Shown piece by piece: positions 12,001 to 20,931 of a stretch of 64,000 bases of DNA (positions are counted from its first letter, which is position 1; each line of letters opens with the position of its first letter). The DNA is from Costus lasius (lineage: Eukaryota > Streptophyta > Magnoliopsida > Zingiberales > Costaceae). Under the pieces are notes generated by a model that saw nothing but the letters and a program-made list of their open reading frames with translations, was not told the DNA's origin and ran no database searches. The stretch is from contig CM050447.1 of NCBI GenBank assembly GCA_027563935.2, forward strand, positions 19,546,001 to 19,610,000, in the 5' to 3' direction. A program made the translations under genes and the position numbers.

Positions 12001-13669
12001 AAGGCAAATAATCCTTTGTAAGAGCCAAAAGGTTTGAAATCAAGGAAGTGAGCTTGGTACGCTAATCATAAAAATATCATATTTCCTAAACTTTAAAAAC
12101 AGGAAGTGAGCAAGAGCACAATGTTGTGACTGTGTCAGTGCGTGTGTGAGAGAGAGATTTCAGCACCGATATTTAATGAAAGTCCCATCTGTGTTGGGCG
12201 TAGACTTTGATAAAATCCCCGCCAACTTTCTAATCCTTCACCAAGTTGTTTCTTTCTTCCCAAGTCAGGTGAATAGAAGGACCGACCAACGGGGAAATAT
12301 CTGCATGGCATAAAAAATGATGTAACAAGAAATTGGATAAGAATAAATACATTTACACAAAGACGTTATCAATTACCTCATTGTAGGCAGTTCACGCAGT
12401 ACAATGTCTAGAACTTGCAAAGCTTCTTGAGGAGCATCGGCCTTCTGTCCAGCTAAAAACATTGCAAGATGGTGAAGATCCACACAAGCTACCAACTTAA
12501 GAACAATTCTAAATATCCTTGGTTTCCTGCGCAGCAGAAAAGACACTTCCTTAAGTGTGATTCTGAATAACAATACAAAACATTCCACATTTTTTTATGC
12601 AAGAAAGAGCTAGATTCATTAGATTTCTTGTCATAATTAGGCATCAAAATACAAAATTTAAAAATGTTTAAGTACGACAAGCCTTAAATTAAAGAACCTT
12701 TCTGTGCCTAAACCATGATCCTCATCAGCTAGGACGATTTGGAACTCCCTAGAAGTAAATGGCAATGGCCCTGCTGTATAGAGACTCTTTCTCCCATCAT
12801 AAGCTGGAAGCCTCCCTCCCAAACAAGATTCTCTATATAGTCTGATAAGTGCTCCAATCACATCTCGATTGGCACTACGTGATGAGGTTTCTGGGGTTTC
12901 TGGCATGATTGCGACCTGCAGGTCGAACATGTGTGACAATAACATGCAATGTTAGATACACCTGAGAAGCACATGGATCAGAAGTATGAGTACAATGGTA
13001 AAATCTCACATCATATTGGTGAAGGACTTTATCTGGTAGCTCAACGAAGAAATGGTTTGCCTTAACAATGCATTTAATGCCAATCTGACCCTTACTGGGT
13101 CGCAATGGGTACCTCATAGATTTGCTAGAAGGAGCGACAGGAACTATAGGCTGAACTATAGTTTCAACTTGACCAGATAGTTGCCGATGTTGCATACTAG
13201 AGGAAGCCTCTGATCGAAGTGATGGATTCGATCGAGGTGAAGCTTGGTGCAGCTCGGGAACCAGTGGCCTTGATGGACCCGCAACAGGCATGCAAACTGC
13301 ATTGCTGCCACGCAGAATGCCACGGCCTCTGGGGGCATATATTTGCTGGACCGGTACTCCACTCCTGAGTTGATTCAAACCCTGATCTTCATACTCCGAT
13401 TTTGGTGCACGAGGCCTCTGCATGGCTACAATTCCATGAGACTGTCGATATCCTCTTCCATGGTGGTGACCCCCATCACCTTGACGTTCCTGAGGGTTCG
13501 GACGATAGGATGTATCCCAAGCCCGTCTTGCACTCCCTCCATGTTGCTTTAAAGCTGGGGCCATATCAGATGGACTTTGAAGATCAATTCGCTCTGTTCT
13601 GCTACTGCTCACCTCTGATCGTGAATTCTCCCCACTAGCAGGGAGTTGAGTTCTGCGTTTCCTTGCCAT
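1..13669 (-). CDS. AGO1: ARGONAUTE1-like protein, N-terminal half (gene runs off the left edge)
   Basis: Small-RNA effector: AGO1-clade proteins load miRNA and cut or repress target RNA. Exons read on the minus strand: 13669-13010, 12915-12698, 12526-12377, 12300-12167, 599-490, 217-111 and 36-1; all phases agree and give about 471 residues before the edge. The start [10 protein letters not shown] resembles other AGO1 starts (M-x-RK-R-T). The ArgoN region follows ([10 protein letters not shown] at 211-220, then [18 protein letters not shown]), then [72 protein letters not shown] and VTHRG leading into PAZ. MID and PIWI lie outside. The Gly/Arg-rich N-terminal stretch is short and eroded compared with typical AGO1. 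Intron 4 (600-12166) is 11,567 bp and full of transposons. A miR168 site lies in exon 1. No break is seen in the visible coding sequence. Confidence 0.93.
600..2394. other. AGO1 intron 4, left flank of the transposon nest
   Basis: AT-rich DNA between AGO1 exon 5 and the recognisable copia fragments. No open gene is seen. A sequence starting TTGTTAGATATTTGGATAAC at 1017 looks like a copia LTR start, and weak polymerase-like pieces may lie between 1900 and 2390, so much of it may be the 5' part of the decayed copia element. I could not confirm this. Confidence 0.4.
2395..2556 (+). mobile_element. Decayed copia element, left piece of its reverse transcriptase
   Basis: Reads SPRVWFQ followed, across stops and frame changes, by a stretch like the FDYSLF region of copia reverse transcriptase. 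It ends exactly at the 5' LTR of the younger copia element; the rest of the same domain resumes at 10777. The younger element therefore landed inside this one. Confidence 0.55.
2557..2703 (+). repeat. 5' LTR of the copia element
   Basis: Starts TGTTAGAATG and ends CTCAACT immediately before the primer-binding site. At about 147 bp it is short for a copia LTR. The exact 3' end is uncertain by one to three bases because CA occurs at 2699-2700. Confidence 0.9.
2704..2715 (+). other. Primer-binding site (initiator Met tRNA)
   Basis: TGGTATCAGAGC directly follows the 5' LTR and is the standard complement to the 3' end of plant initiator Met tRNA used by copia elements. Confidence 0.9.
3427..6388 (+). 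pseudogene. Copia gag-pol, 5' part (gag, protease, integrase, start of RT), broken
   Basis: The start is [13 protein letters not shown], with a gag domain ([14 protein letters not shown]). A Trp codon has become TGA at 3712-3714. A frameshift falls inside the zinc knuckle (CPHC near 4155, continuing as NHTPDRCW in another frame from about 4173). The protease has [10 protein letters not shown], with the usual Ala replaced by Val. Then come the GAG-pre-integrase motif WHHRLGNPS, integrase pieces ([30 protein letters not shown]) and the start of RT ([54 protein letters not shown]). A stop replaces the residue after VYME at about 6344. The frame is cut at 6388 by the solo LTR. Several other frameshifts; not functional. 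Confidence 0.9.
6389..9505. mobile_element. Solo LTR, 3.1 kb, inserted in the copia RT gene
   Basis: The insert begins TGTTATAATT and ends GGGGCGTAACA, so its ends are the inverted pair TGTTA/TAACA. It is flanked by the 5-bp direct repeat GGTTA (6384-6388 and 9506-9510). It encodes no retroelement protein. Size, TG...CA ends, 5-bp duplication and the terminal ACCGGGGCGTAACA resemble the long LTRs of Ty3/gypsy chromoviruses (Tekay/Del type). One LTR without an interior normally means recombination between the two LTRs. The family is inferred from style only. Confidence 0.75.
8191..8496. repeat. Tandem duplication of 153 bp inside the solo LTR
   Basis: Two head-to-tail copies (8191-8343 and 8344-8496) that start AAAGAGATAGCTGAG and end TTTTAAGGC. 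I see one base difference (GATATTT against GACATTT), so the duplication is recent compared with the LTR. A poly-A run of about 20 bases precedes the first copy. Confidence 0.93.
9511..10509 (+). pseudogene. Copia pol, 3' part (reverse transcriptase end and RNase H)
   Basis: Resumes exactly where the frame was cut ([18 protein letters not shown]). It has the RT active-site motif [11 protein letters not shown], then [25 protein letters not shown], and RNase H motifs [27 protein letters not shown] and [13 protein letters not shown]. The frame stays open for over 300 codons and stops at 10507-10509, before the expected QIADIFTK, which appears in another frame just downstream ([15 protein letters not shown]). 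Much better preserved than the 5' part. Confidence 0.92.
10615..10623 (+). other. Polypurine tract of the copia element
   Basis: GAGGGGGAG directly precedes the 3' LTR, the usual place for priming plus-strand synthesis. Confidence 0.85.
10624..10771 (+). repeat. 3' LTR of the copia element
   Basis: Matches the 5' LTR along its length with about seven substitutions and one inserted base, and is followed by the ACTTG target duplication. Confidence 0.9.
10777..11780 (+). mobile_element. Decayed copia element, right piece (RT to end of pol)
   Basis: Through stops and frameshifts one can still read [42 protein letters not shown] and [13 protein letters not shown], then a degraded AEAEY region near 11480, DYHFI near 11620 and CNKLGLV near 11745. 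These are the copia RT/RNase H signatures in order. It continues the fragment left of 2557 and is itself split by a MITE at 11060. No 3' LTR could be defined. Confidence 0.7.
11060..11259. mobile_element. 200-bp MITE with 8-bp target duplication
   Basis: GC-rich insert flanked by the exact 8-bp repeat GTCAATAC (11052-11059 and 11260-11267). The flanks rejoin the decayed copia frame (VISQY/MQ). Ends are loosely inverted (CATGGTTTTAGGAAAC against CAGTGTTTCAAATC on the other strand) and the interior is rich in CCGG-type palindromes. An 8-bp duplication fits the hAT superfamily. Confidence 0.75.
11781..12166. other. AGO1 intron 4, right end
   Basis: AT-rich intron sequence without a gene. A (TA)n run lies at about 11895-11918. 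The splice donor of exon 4 (TATCG then GTGCTG) is at 12167/12166. Confidence 0.6.
13240..13260 (-). promoter_or_regulatory. miR168 target site in AGO1 exon 1
   Basis: The mRNA reads TTCCCGAGCTGCACCAAGC plus TT, covering codons 137-144 (VPELHQAS). It is almost fully complementary to plant miR168 as I know it, and sits in the N-terminal coding part where AGO1 genes carry this site. By family knowledge miR168 loaded into AGO1 cuts this mRNA, giving feedback control. The site separates AGO1 from other AGO clades. Confidence 0.88.
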
Positions 13670-13677
13670 ATTGCCAA

Positions 13678-16537
13678 CTGCATGAAACCGTAAAGTTCAA
13701 ATTTTATAACCAAATCAGAGGATAAAATTTATAAGCCAATCTCACCAACGGACGCAAATTTATCAGATATGTAGAACTGAATACAGAAATTATATATATT
13801 TATTTTGCTCCATAGAATCAGATATAAAATCTAGTTGAACGAACAAAACCTAAGTAGTGACTAACACAGACAGCATGCTGAAAACAATAGTCAACTTATC
13901 AACTATATTTAAAGTTTGAAATTATCAATCAGCAGAACAACAAACAATAGATTTATATAAATAAAACAACACACTCTGTCAGAAGCACGAACCATGGCAG
14001 TATTTCAAAATTTAAAGATAATATTCTGCTGTTATGTCACATATATGAAGAATCACAGGATAAAAGAGCAGATTCTAATAGGAAATACATCTTCGATTGT
14101 AAGCTTGATAGAAATTTCCATGACCATATGGCTGATGATGAACTTAGCAAGCCAGGCTACACTGGCGACTTAAATTACAAGGAGTGAGAGACTGAGAGTC
14201 ACAAAAGAGACTTTCAGCATGTAGAGTAGGGCTGTGTTGTGTTCATTTACACCGGATGTAAGATTGTATACTAGTATAGTATCGATCCTGAAATAATTAA
14301 ATAGAAGAAAATTTGGAAATGGATGCAAAAATTTGAACCGAAAGCTTCAAACTTCAAATGACTCATGCGTGAAATCACTGATTGCTAGAAAAAAAGAAAA
14401 AAGAAAAAAAGTCATCTTCCAAACTCCAATTATCCCAAACCAAATCTAAGATAAAAAAATGACTAATCATCAATCTGCCAAAATTTGTAATATCAGAAAC
14501 TAACTCAAGCAAAGTCAGCGACAACCTTCAGTGAAAAATACCTCAACTACTCCAGGACCAACTCGGTGAACACCACAACAGTGTTTCTATAACATTGTTC
14601 AAAAAGATTTGCATATAGATTACCTAACAATCTCATCTAAAACTAAACATCACCACCCAAAATCTGATACACTTTGTTGTAGATGACAAGCAAAGGCACC
14701 TTCACATCATAATAAAGAAAAAGGAAACTAAAAGACCTAAGAACATCATGTAAGGGAAAATTTACAATTTCCTTCACGTATACTTCTTGCTTCAGTCCCA
14801 CATGAGAGATACCATGTGTTGGACATGACATATATAGTGGTAGATAAAGAGCTTACTAGGGGATTATGAGGTTTATTTTAATTAAGCCTAATTGAACCAT
14901 ATTGAGTGAAACTTAAACCTCATGCACACACACAAATCAAACTGAGCCAGGCATGGTTAAGTAGGGCCAGGTTGAGCAGGGAGAAAGGTTTAGAATCTCA
15001 GTTTGTATCGGTGTACTAATCCTATCTCAAATCGGTATGTACCAAATGACCCTACACTTCCATTCCTTGCATATATATTTGCAGGTAAAGAAATATCCTT
15101 AAGTGATATATTTTATGAGATAAAATTCTACATTCATCCCTTAGAGAGAATTTTTCTTTATATGAGAATATCCATATACCATTGCAACTAAGGACTTACA
15201 CAGCCCTTTTGTTAACTCTCATGAATAAGATATGCCCGCAAAAATATCCAATCCCATGTTCAGATAATTATGTATTATGTATGAATTTATTGAAATATGG
15301 TTCAAAGGAACCTAGCTCAAGAATTGGTTTACATTGCTTCCTTCGTATGAAAGCTTATTTTACAAAGTATAGGTTAAGCTTTTAAAAGCACCTTATGGAC
15401 CATATAATATAGACAATGAGCACCAACTTTATTTCTTTTCCTAATTTTATAATTTGAGGAAGCTTAAATTTTGTGGTGGATTATAATAGAAAATTACAAC
15501 TTCGCTTCTTACTTTAGTCCCACATTAGAGATACAATTCAAGACGTATGACTTATTTGTAGTGATGGATGAAGAGTCACATTGAGCACAATTAAACTGTA
15601 TTGAGCCATATTAAACCTCACATGTGCTGAACTATGTCGAACCGAGCCCCAGCCAAGTTGGATTGGGTTGCAGGTGTTGGTTCCTTGGACTTATCTCTTT
15701 GTTACATTTTTTTTCCCTCAAGTGTGACTTTCTTAGCTTGGGGCACGGAAGTCTTGGGCACTTGCCAAGTGCTCGTCTAGGGCGCCCTCCAAGACCTTAT
15801 TTTAGGCACTTGCAGAGAGCTCATTTCTGGTGTTGGTGTCCCAACCAGCTCATCTTTTTCTTATTTACCTGAATAGTTACAAAGAAGAGGTGCGCTTGGT
15901 CCTACAGTTCCTCTCGTACAATTTTGACAGTTCCTTTCTATCTTCTGCAAAAGCGCTCTTCTTTTTTCTCTTCTTGTTTTTGTTTTCATTGTTTGCTCGC
16001 CGGGAGAGTTCTAATAAGCCCTTTCACAATCATGTCATACAGGAAGGGAACATCGGGTGTTCCAGATTCAATTTATACCATAGGCTTACAGAAAAGGCTG
16101 AATTTTCACCAAAGAGCAACGACTATGTATCTACCGTTCTTTTGCTAACTTGATCACAAAGAAAAAACAAAAGAGAAAGGGAAAAAAAATTTGAACAATA
16201 CATGAGATTCAGAACAAAAGAAGAGGCGCAAAACATGATTTGTTAGAAACGCACAAAAAACTCTAATAAAGATGGACGACATCACGCAAAACTCACCGAA
16301 AAACCATCGAGTAGCTTGGTCCCAGCTTATAAACGATAAACTCACCGTAACTCCAAATACGAAGCAAAACCCAGTAACACGATAAGATCGCAATGATCAA
16401 ATTGTAAGCAAGACAAACAAGGAAATTTTGCGAGGAAGGTTGAAGAAGATAGCAAATAAGCAAACACCATTAAATCATTCCAATATCAACAGAAATCGAA
16501 GACGAAACATCGGAGATGGAACAGGTTATCAGCTTAC
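13678..16537 (-). other. 5'UTR intron of AGO1
   Basis: A clean acceptor (TTTCATGCAG) lies eight bases upstream of the ATG, and a strong donor (CAATCAAG then GTAAGCT) is at 16538/16537. Together they suggest a 2.86 kb leader intron, as is common in plant AGO1 genes. It holds no gene that I recognise. Two diverged copies of one repeat lie inside it (about 14760-14920 and 15490-15640; both contain CTT..TTCAGTCCCACAT or close variants followed by GAGATAC). Splicing is inferred, not shown. Confidence 0.6.
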
Positions 16538-16593
16538 CTTGATTGAGAAACCCAAGTGAGTGGTCGAATCCGCTTGTCACCTCTGGGCGAGAG

Positions 16594-16653
<60 letters not shown>

Positions 16654-17050
16654 GGGGAGGGGTAGTGGTTCGGAGGGATGAGAAAACTGCACTCGAACAG
16701 CGGAAGTTGAGACTCGATACGTTGACGGAGAGCAACCCCCCTTCCCGGCCTTGGTTCTTTAAAAAGCGAGACGGCACGGGCCACGGGCAACTCGGAGAAC
16801 GACGCGTCCGATTTTCACCAACTCGAGCCGCTTGATGCACGACCCGGTGCGAACCACAAACGGCAAAAGGACGCAGCGGGCTCCAGGCTCGCGGGCGGGG
16901 GTTGGCCCAGTGACGTGGCGACCAGGCTGGGAACGCCCAGCCGAGGGGGCCGACCGCTTTCCGCCGACATGATTGGACGCAGGTTAGGACAGCTGACTCT
17001 GTCGCACCTAGATTGGTGATCACTTCTCCAACGAGCGCATCGTACATTTA
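16538..17050 (-). promoter_or_regulatory. Probable AGO1 5'UTR exon and promoter
   Basis: Upstream of the inferred donor is a leader exon that begins with a long CT run on the transcribed strand, followed by GC-rich DNA up to about 17000. CT-rich leaders are common in plant 5'UTRs. I cannot place the start site; no convincing TATA box was found. Confidence 0.45.
16589..16650. repeat. (GA)n microsatellite
   Basis: About thirty GA units with one interruption near the start (GAGAGCGAGA). It lies in the presumed AGO1 leader, where it reads as CT. Confidence 0.95.
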
Positions 17051-19024
17051 CCAGCACGACGTCCGCACCCACCCCACCTACCCAGATTGTGATTGGATAA
17101 AGGTGGGATTTATCACTTATAAAAAGGCTTTATCCAAATTAATAGTTTATTCACCACCTGCAAGGCTGCTTGATTGCTATTGCCGAGACGACACATTAGA
17201 TTAGATAATTAATGGTGTAACTAAGTTTTGATCATGTTTTGTGTAATCCAACAGCCTGTTTCTTGTTAATTTATCTGTTCCTAGTCGGATTGCAATTGGA
17301 TGACGTGTCATCTGGTGATAGGTGAAATTTGCCACTTTCCAACGCGTCCGTTACTTCATTCCCCACGGCATGAATTTAATTAATTACTTTTAAACTAGTG
17401 CAAATCTACCTAAGTCGGTGCGTAATTTGTTTGTGGCATGTGAAATCCTAGTGTTGGTGCGTTTCTACTTAGATGAAAAAGGTGTTTAGTGGGCAAATAT
17501 AAGAATAAGATGAAGCTAACAAGGAGAGTCATCAAGATTACACAATTTGACCCAGTGTAGAGTTACATAAATTCAAATTAGATATAAATCATAATTGAAT
17601 AACCCAACTGACTTTTAAAATAATACCTGTATAGTATAAAATAATGTTTTTTTCTAAATAAAAAAAAAGATAAAATTGTGCGTAATAATCTATAAACATA
17701 TTGCAGTTTAAAATTTATCCCTGTCTAGTGTCTAGCCGTCTAGGTCTAGCTCTACCACGGTTAGTGTTTTAGAACATATGATGAAAAAAAATTATTTTCC
17801 ATGTCCCAATTAATCATTAATTCTTTTCACATGTGTAAATCTAGTATTAAATTTAGTATTAAAAATCGTGGTTGATAATGGGGAATGGATCCAAATCCAA
17901 AGCCGGTGGGATGTCCTTTAGTAATGTGATGAGGAATTTCTTTATCCACATTGATTGATTGGTACATGACAACGGATGCAATGTTTTTCTTTCAATAAAC
18001 ATTTATTTGGATTTGGAACCTGTTGATGTCTGGAATAGATAAGATGATCCACTCCTTCTCACAGCCCCTAACCCCGACTGTACTCCGAACAGAACCACTG
18101 AGGGAAGAATAGGAGAGCCCGCAAGTCCGACCAAGCTCCACCTGCAGCCGACCAAAGTTATAACTAACTCACCTGCAGCCATCGTCATTCCATGTGAAGA
18201 CTACAACTAAATCATTTCACCGCCAAGAGAATCTCTTGCAGGTATGAAAATGTATTGAATAAACGTTGTGGATGAGTCGAGTAAACCGAATTATTCAGTT
18301 AAGTCTTGATGGATTTCAATCAATTGGGCTGCCAAAACCCGCTAGGTGCTCACTCCATGAACCCTCCCGAATTTTCACATGTGCAGATCGGGTGTCCCCT
18401 TATGCCTCATCATGCACTCGTGTCACATTATCAGCTCGCGCACATTGTAGCATGCGCGTACAAGTCTGGTGTCGTAGTAGGGTTTTGTACATTTGCTTAT
18501 CATTGTGATAGTTCACACAACTAAAGTGTCATGTATACTCATCCTTTCTCGTTCCATGCTCTAGCACACGAGATCGTGTAAATATCAAACTCGCATGCCC
18601 ATCCCCCACTATCAAAGAGTAGATGACCTACATTCCTCCGACTTACCCCAGGGAGCTACACACAACATTCAACTAGCATTAACATGATATTGCTCCAACC
18701 CACCCCCTCGGGGAGCCTGCTTTAACCTGCCCAACTACGAGAGCCAACCAAAGTTAATCAGTATTACCTGATACTAAAGTCAATTGGTATTACCTAAGAC
18801 ACAGGCTGTTGATCTAAGTCAACTAGCTTTACTTCTATGTCACTCTTGTGCCAACCTCCTTAGCGACAAGGAGCTCAAATGAATTATCATTACCCATGAC
18901 TAAAGTTAATTAGCGTTGCTTGGGACTCTAGGCGCAACTATCCCAATAAGTTGACTAGTGTTATTGCAATCGATCTGGATCCTAAGAGTAAAACCTAAAT
19001 TGGCGACACATGATACTCCCAAAC
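17051..19024. other. Intergenic DNA
   Basis: No gene recognised. From about 18550 the DNA is made of loosely repeated short phrases (AGTATTACC, TTAGCGTTG, GGTACTCTC) that lead into the tandem array at 19025. Reading frames here are short and show no family resemblance. Confidence 0.5.
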
Positions 19025-19300
19025 TGTATTGGTTGAGTAGCGTACTATCAGGGGCAACATATGCAGCACGGTACTCTCATGTAGTACTGATTAAGTAATG
19101 TACTGTTGGGGACTACAAACACAACACGGTACTCTCAGGTGATACTGATTGAGTAGCATACTGTTAGGAGCGACATATACAGTGCGATACTCCTAGGTGG
19201 TACTAGTTAAGTAGCATACTATCGGGTTTAACATACGCAACACAATACTCCTAGTTGAGTAGCATATAGTTGGGGGTGATGTACGCAACACATAGTCAGG
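19025..19300. repeat. Degenerate tandem repeat, about 50-60 bp units
   Basis: Five imperfect units marked by TTGAGTAGC(A/G)TACT near 19031, 19094, 19149, 19208 and 19255, each followed by a TCAGGGG-like tract and (C)AACA(T/C)..GTACTC. The array ends where the hAT element begins; a related GGGGTAGCGTGTGATG follows the element at 20936, so the element inserted into this repeat. Confidence 0.75.
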
Positions 19301-19814
19301 GGTAGAGGTGGCCATGGGCCGTGCTCAGTCGGGCCCAGGCCCGCCTTGGCCCAGTTCCTGGCGGCCCGTTTCTAGTCGTGCCATGCCGGGCCCGGCACGG
19401 TGAAAAAATCACTGGGCCCGACACAACACGCGGCACGATTAGCCGTGCCGGCCCAGGCACGGCTCCAGTGTTTACTGGGCACGGATCCGGCGCCGCAGGC
19501 CGGATCTGGCCCAACGGGCCGTGCTTGACCCAGCCCGAATGTGGCAAACGGGCTGACTTTGGCCCTCTTCATTAAAATAAATTTAAAAAATAAATAAAAT
19601 ATTAATTAATTAAATTATATAAAATAAGAAAAAATAAAAAAAATGAGAAATTGAGAATTATTTATAAACATTTTAATTAATTATTTTATTTTATTTTAAA
19701 AATATACCATTTTAATTTTAATATTTATTTATTTATAAACAACACTAACAACACAAGTCGTGCCGTTAAAACCTACTCGATTAAATTTCATATTCATAAA
19801 ATATACATTTAAGT

Positions 19815-20351
19815 TTAAATCAAGTGCCGACATAATGGGCATAAACAATTAACCCGTAGCCAACGACGCAAGCAACTACTATGGAAGATGTGCGAGCATT
19901 GTGTTAAACATACTTGCTCATCATGCTCCATCTTCTCTATGCATATTGCGTACTCCATGTTTTCAGCTCTACCTCCTTCTTCAACAAGAAAAAACTCAAG
20001 TGACTCTTGTGTATGATTTGTTTCGATATATTGCTCCGGCTCATTGTTGATATTATCATTGTCCTCCTCACTATCACTTATTTCAAAGTTCTCAACCTCC
20101 ATCTCAATCTCAGCCCAAGAAGGGGAGGGAGAAGCCAAAAATTCTTGTCTTGCATGTTCAGATAAGTGGATAAAGTGTTCTTCAAACCTGAATACATCAA
20201 TTCGTATGATTTGACTAACACGTTCGATAATACTTAAAATAGTGATTCTCCATTGATCAGCATTAAAGAAATTTAAGATAGATGTAAGGAAGATTTCATG
20301 ATGAGAATTTGGCAGAATGATAATTATCTTCACTCTTCTATTATCTACCAT
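19815..20351 (-). pseudogene. RING-H2-like protein frame inside the hAT element
   Basis: A 178-residue open frame. The C-terminus resembles an RING-H2 domain: C137, then C152-x-H154-x2-H157-x2-C160, then C171-P-L-C174, with the usual Trp between (RRWLR). The first zinc ligand should be at 134 but is Tyr (EYAIC), one base from Cys. An acidic stretch lies at 91-110 (SDSEEDNDNINNEPEQ). RING-H2 proteins are mainly ubiquitin E3 ligases, but the missing ligand makes activity doubtful. Low GC and position inside a transposon suggest a transduplicated gene fragment; the ATG lies at the edge of the inverted repeat. It could be a small expressed gene instead. Confidence 0.6.
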
Positions 20352-20471
20352 TTTTCTCTATGCCTCGTGCTCACCACGTGATAATTATATTATAAAAGTA
20401 AATTAATTTAATACTTACTTGATCTTCTCCACGTCTAGTCACGTGGTGAGCACGAGGCATAGAGAAAAATG
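20349..20471. repeat. Perfect 33-bp inverted repeat with 57-bp loop
   Basis: Arms 20349-20381 and 20439-20471 are exact reverse complements (CATTTTTCTCTATGCC... and ...GGCATAGAGAAAAATG). Each arm carries an ATG in the same context, reading outward: leftwards into the RING-like frame and rightwards into a frame of about 23 codons. Confidence 0.95.
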
Positions 20472-20931
20472 ACTAATCTAGACCGAGAGTGCATTGAATT
20501 CTTAATGGCTAGAAAGAGGTTTAAGTTTGAGTTCAATTAAGAAACTAATTGAAACTCAAGACTTAGAAAAGAGATTAAGAGAGAATGAGAAATTATTCTA
20601 AAGCTAGTTGGAAACTTGTGTGAAGAAATGAGAGGGTTGGGGGGTCAATTTATAGGGATGAATTAGGTGTATATTTACATATTTATTCCCTATTTTTAAT
20701 TATTAAAATGGGCTAAAATGGTAATTTTATACTATAAAAATGCATGTCCGTGCCGTGCCTAGCCCAGGTCTGTGCCATGCCTGGCCCGGCACGCCTACGG
20801 GCCATACCTGGCCCGGCCCATGTGCCGTGATACCTTAGCCCAGCCCGACCCGAGCCGGGCCACGGGCTACTGTTGATTTGGTCAATGGGCCGTGCAGGCC
20901 GCGGGTTGGCCCGGCCCGTTGGCCACCTCTG

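Larger units (their letters stand above)
19303..20931. mobile_element. hAT-like element with GC-rich subterminal regions and a captured reading frame
   Basis: Ends are TAGAGGTGGCC on the left and, on the opposite strand, CAGAGGTGGCC on the right, a common hAT terminal form. About 200-260 bp at each end are packed with GGCCCG/CGGGCC motifs, typical hAT subterminal binding repeats, whereas the middle is AT-rich. Flanks GTCAGGGG (19295-19302) and GTAGGGG (20932-20938) look like a target duplication that lost one base. No transposase is present, so it must depend on another element. It contains a 178-codon RING-H2-like frame and a 33-bp perfect inverted repeat. Confidence 0.72.

Noticed and set aside
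16577..17047. Minus-strand frame with a long Ser-Leu run, and Arg-Glu runs on the other strand
   Set aside because: The runs are direct translations of the GA microsatellite.
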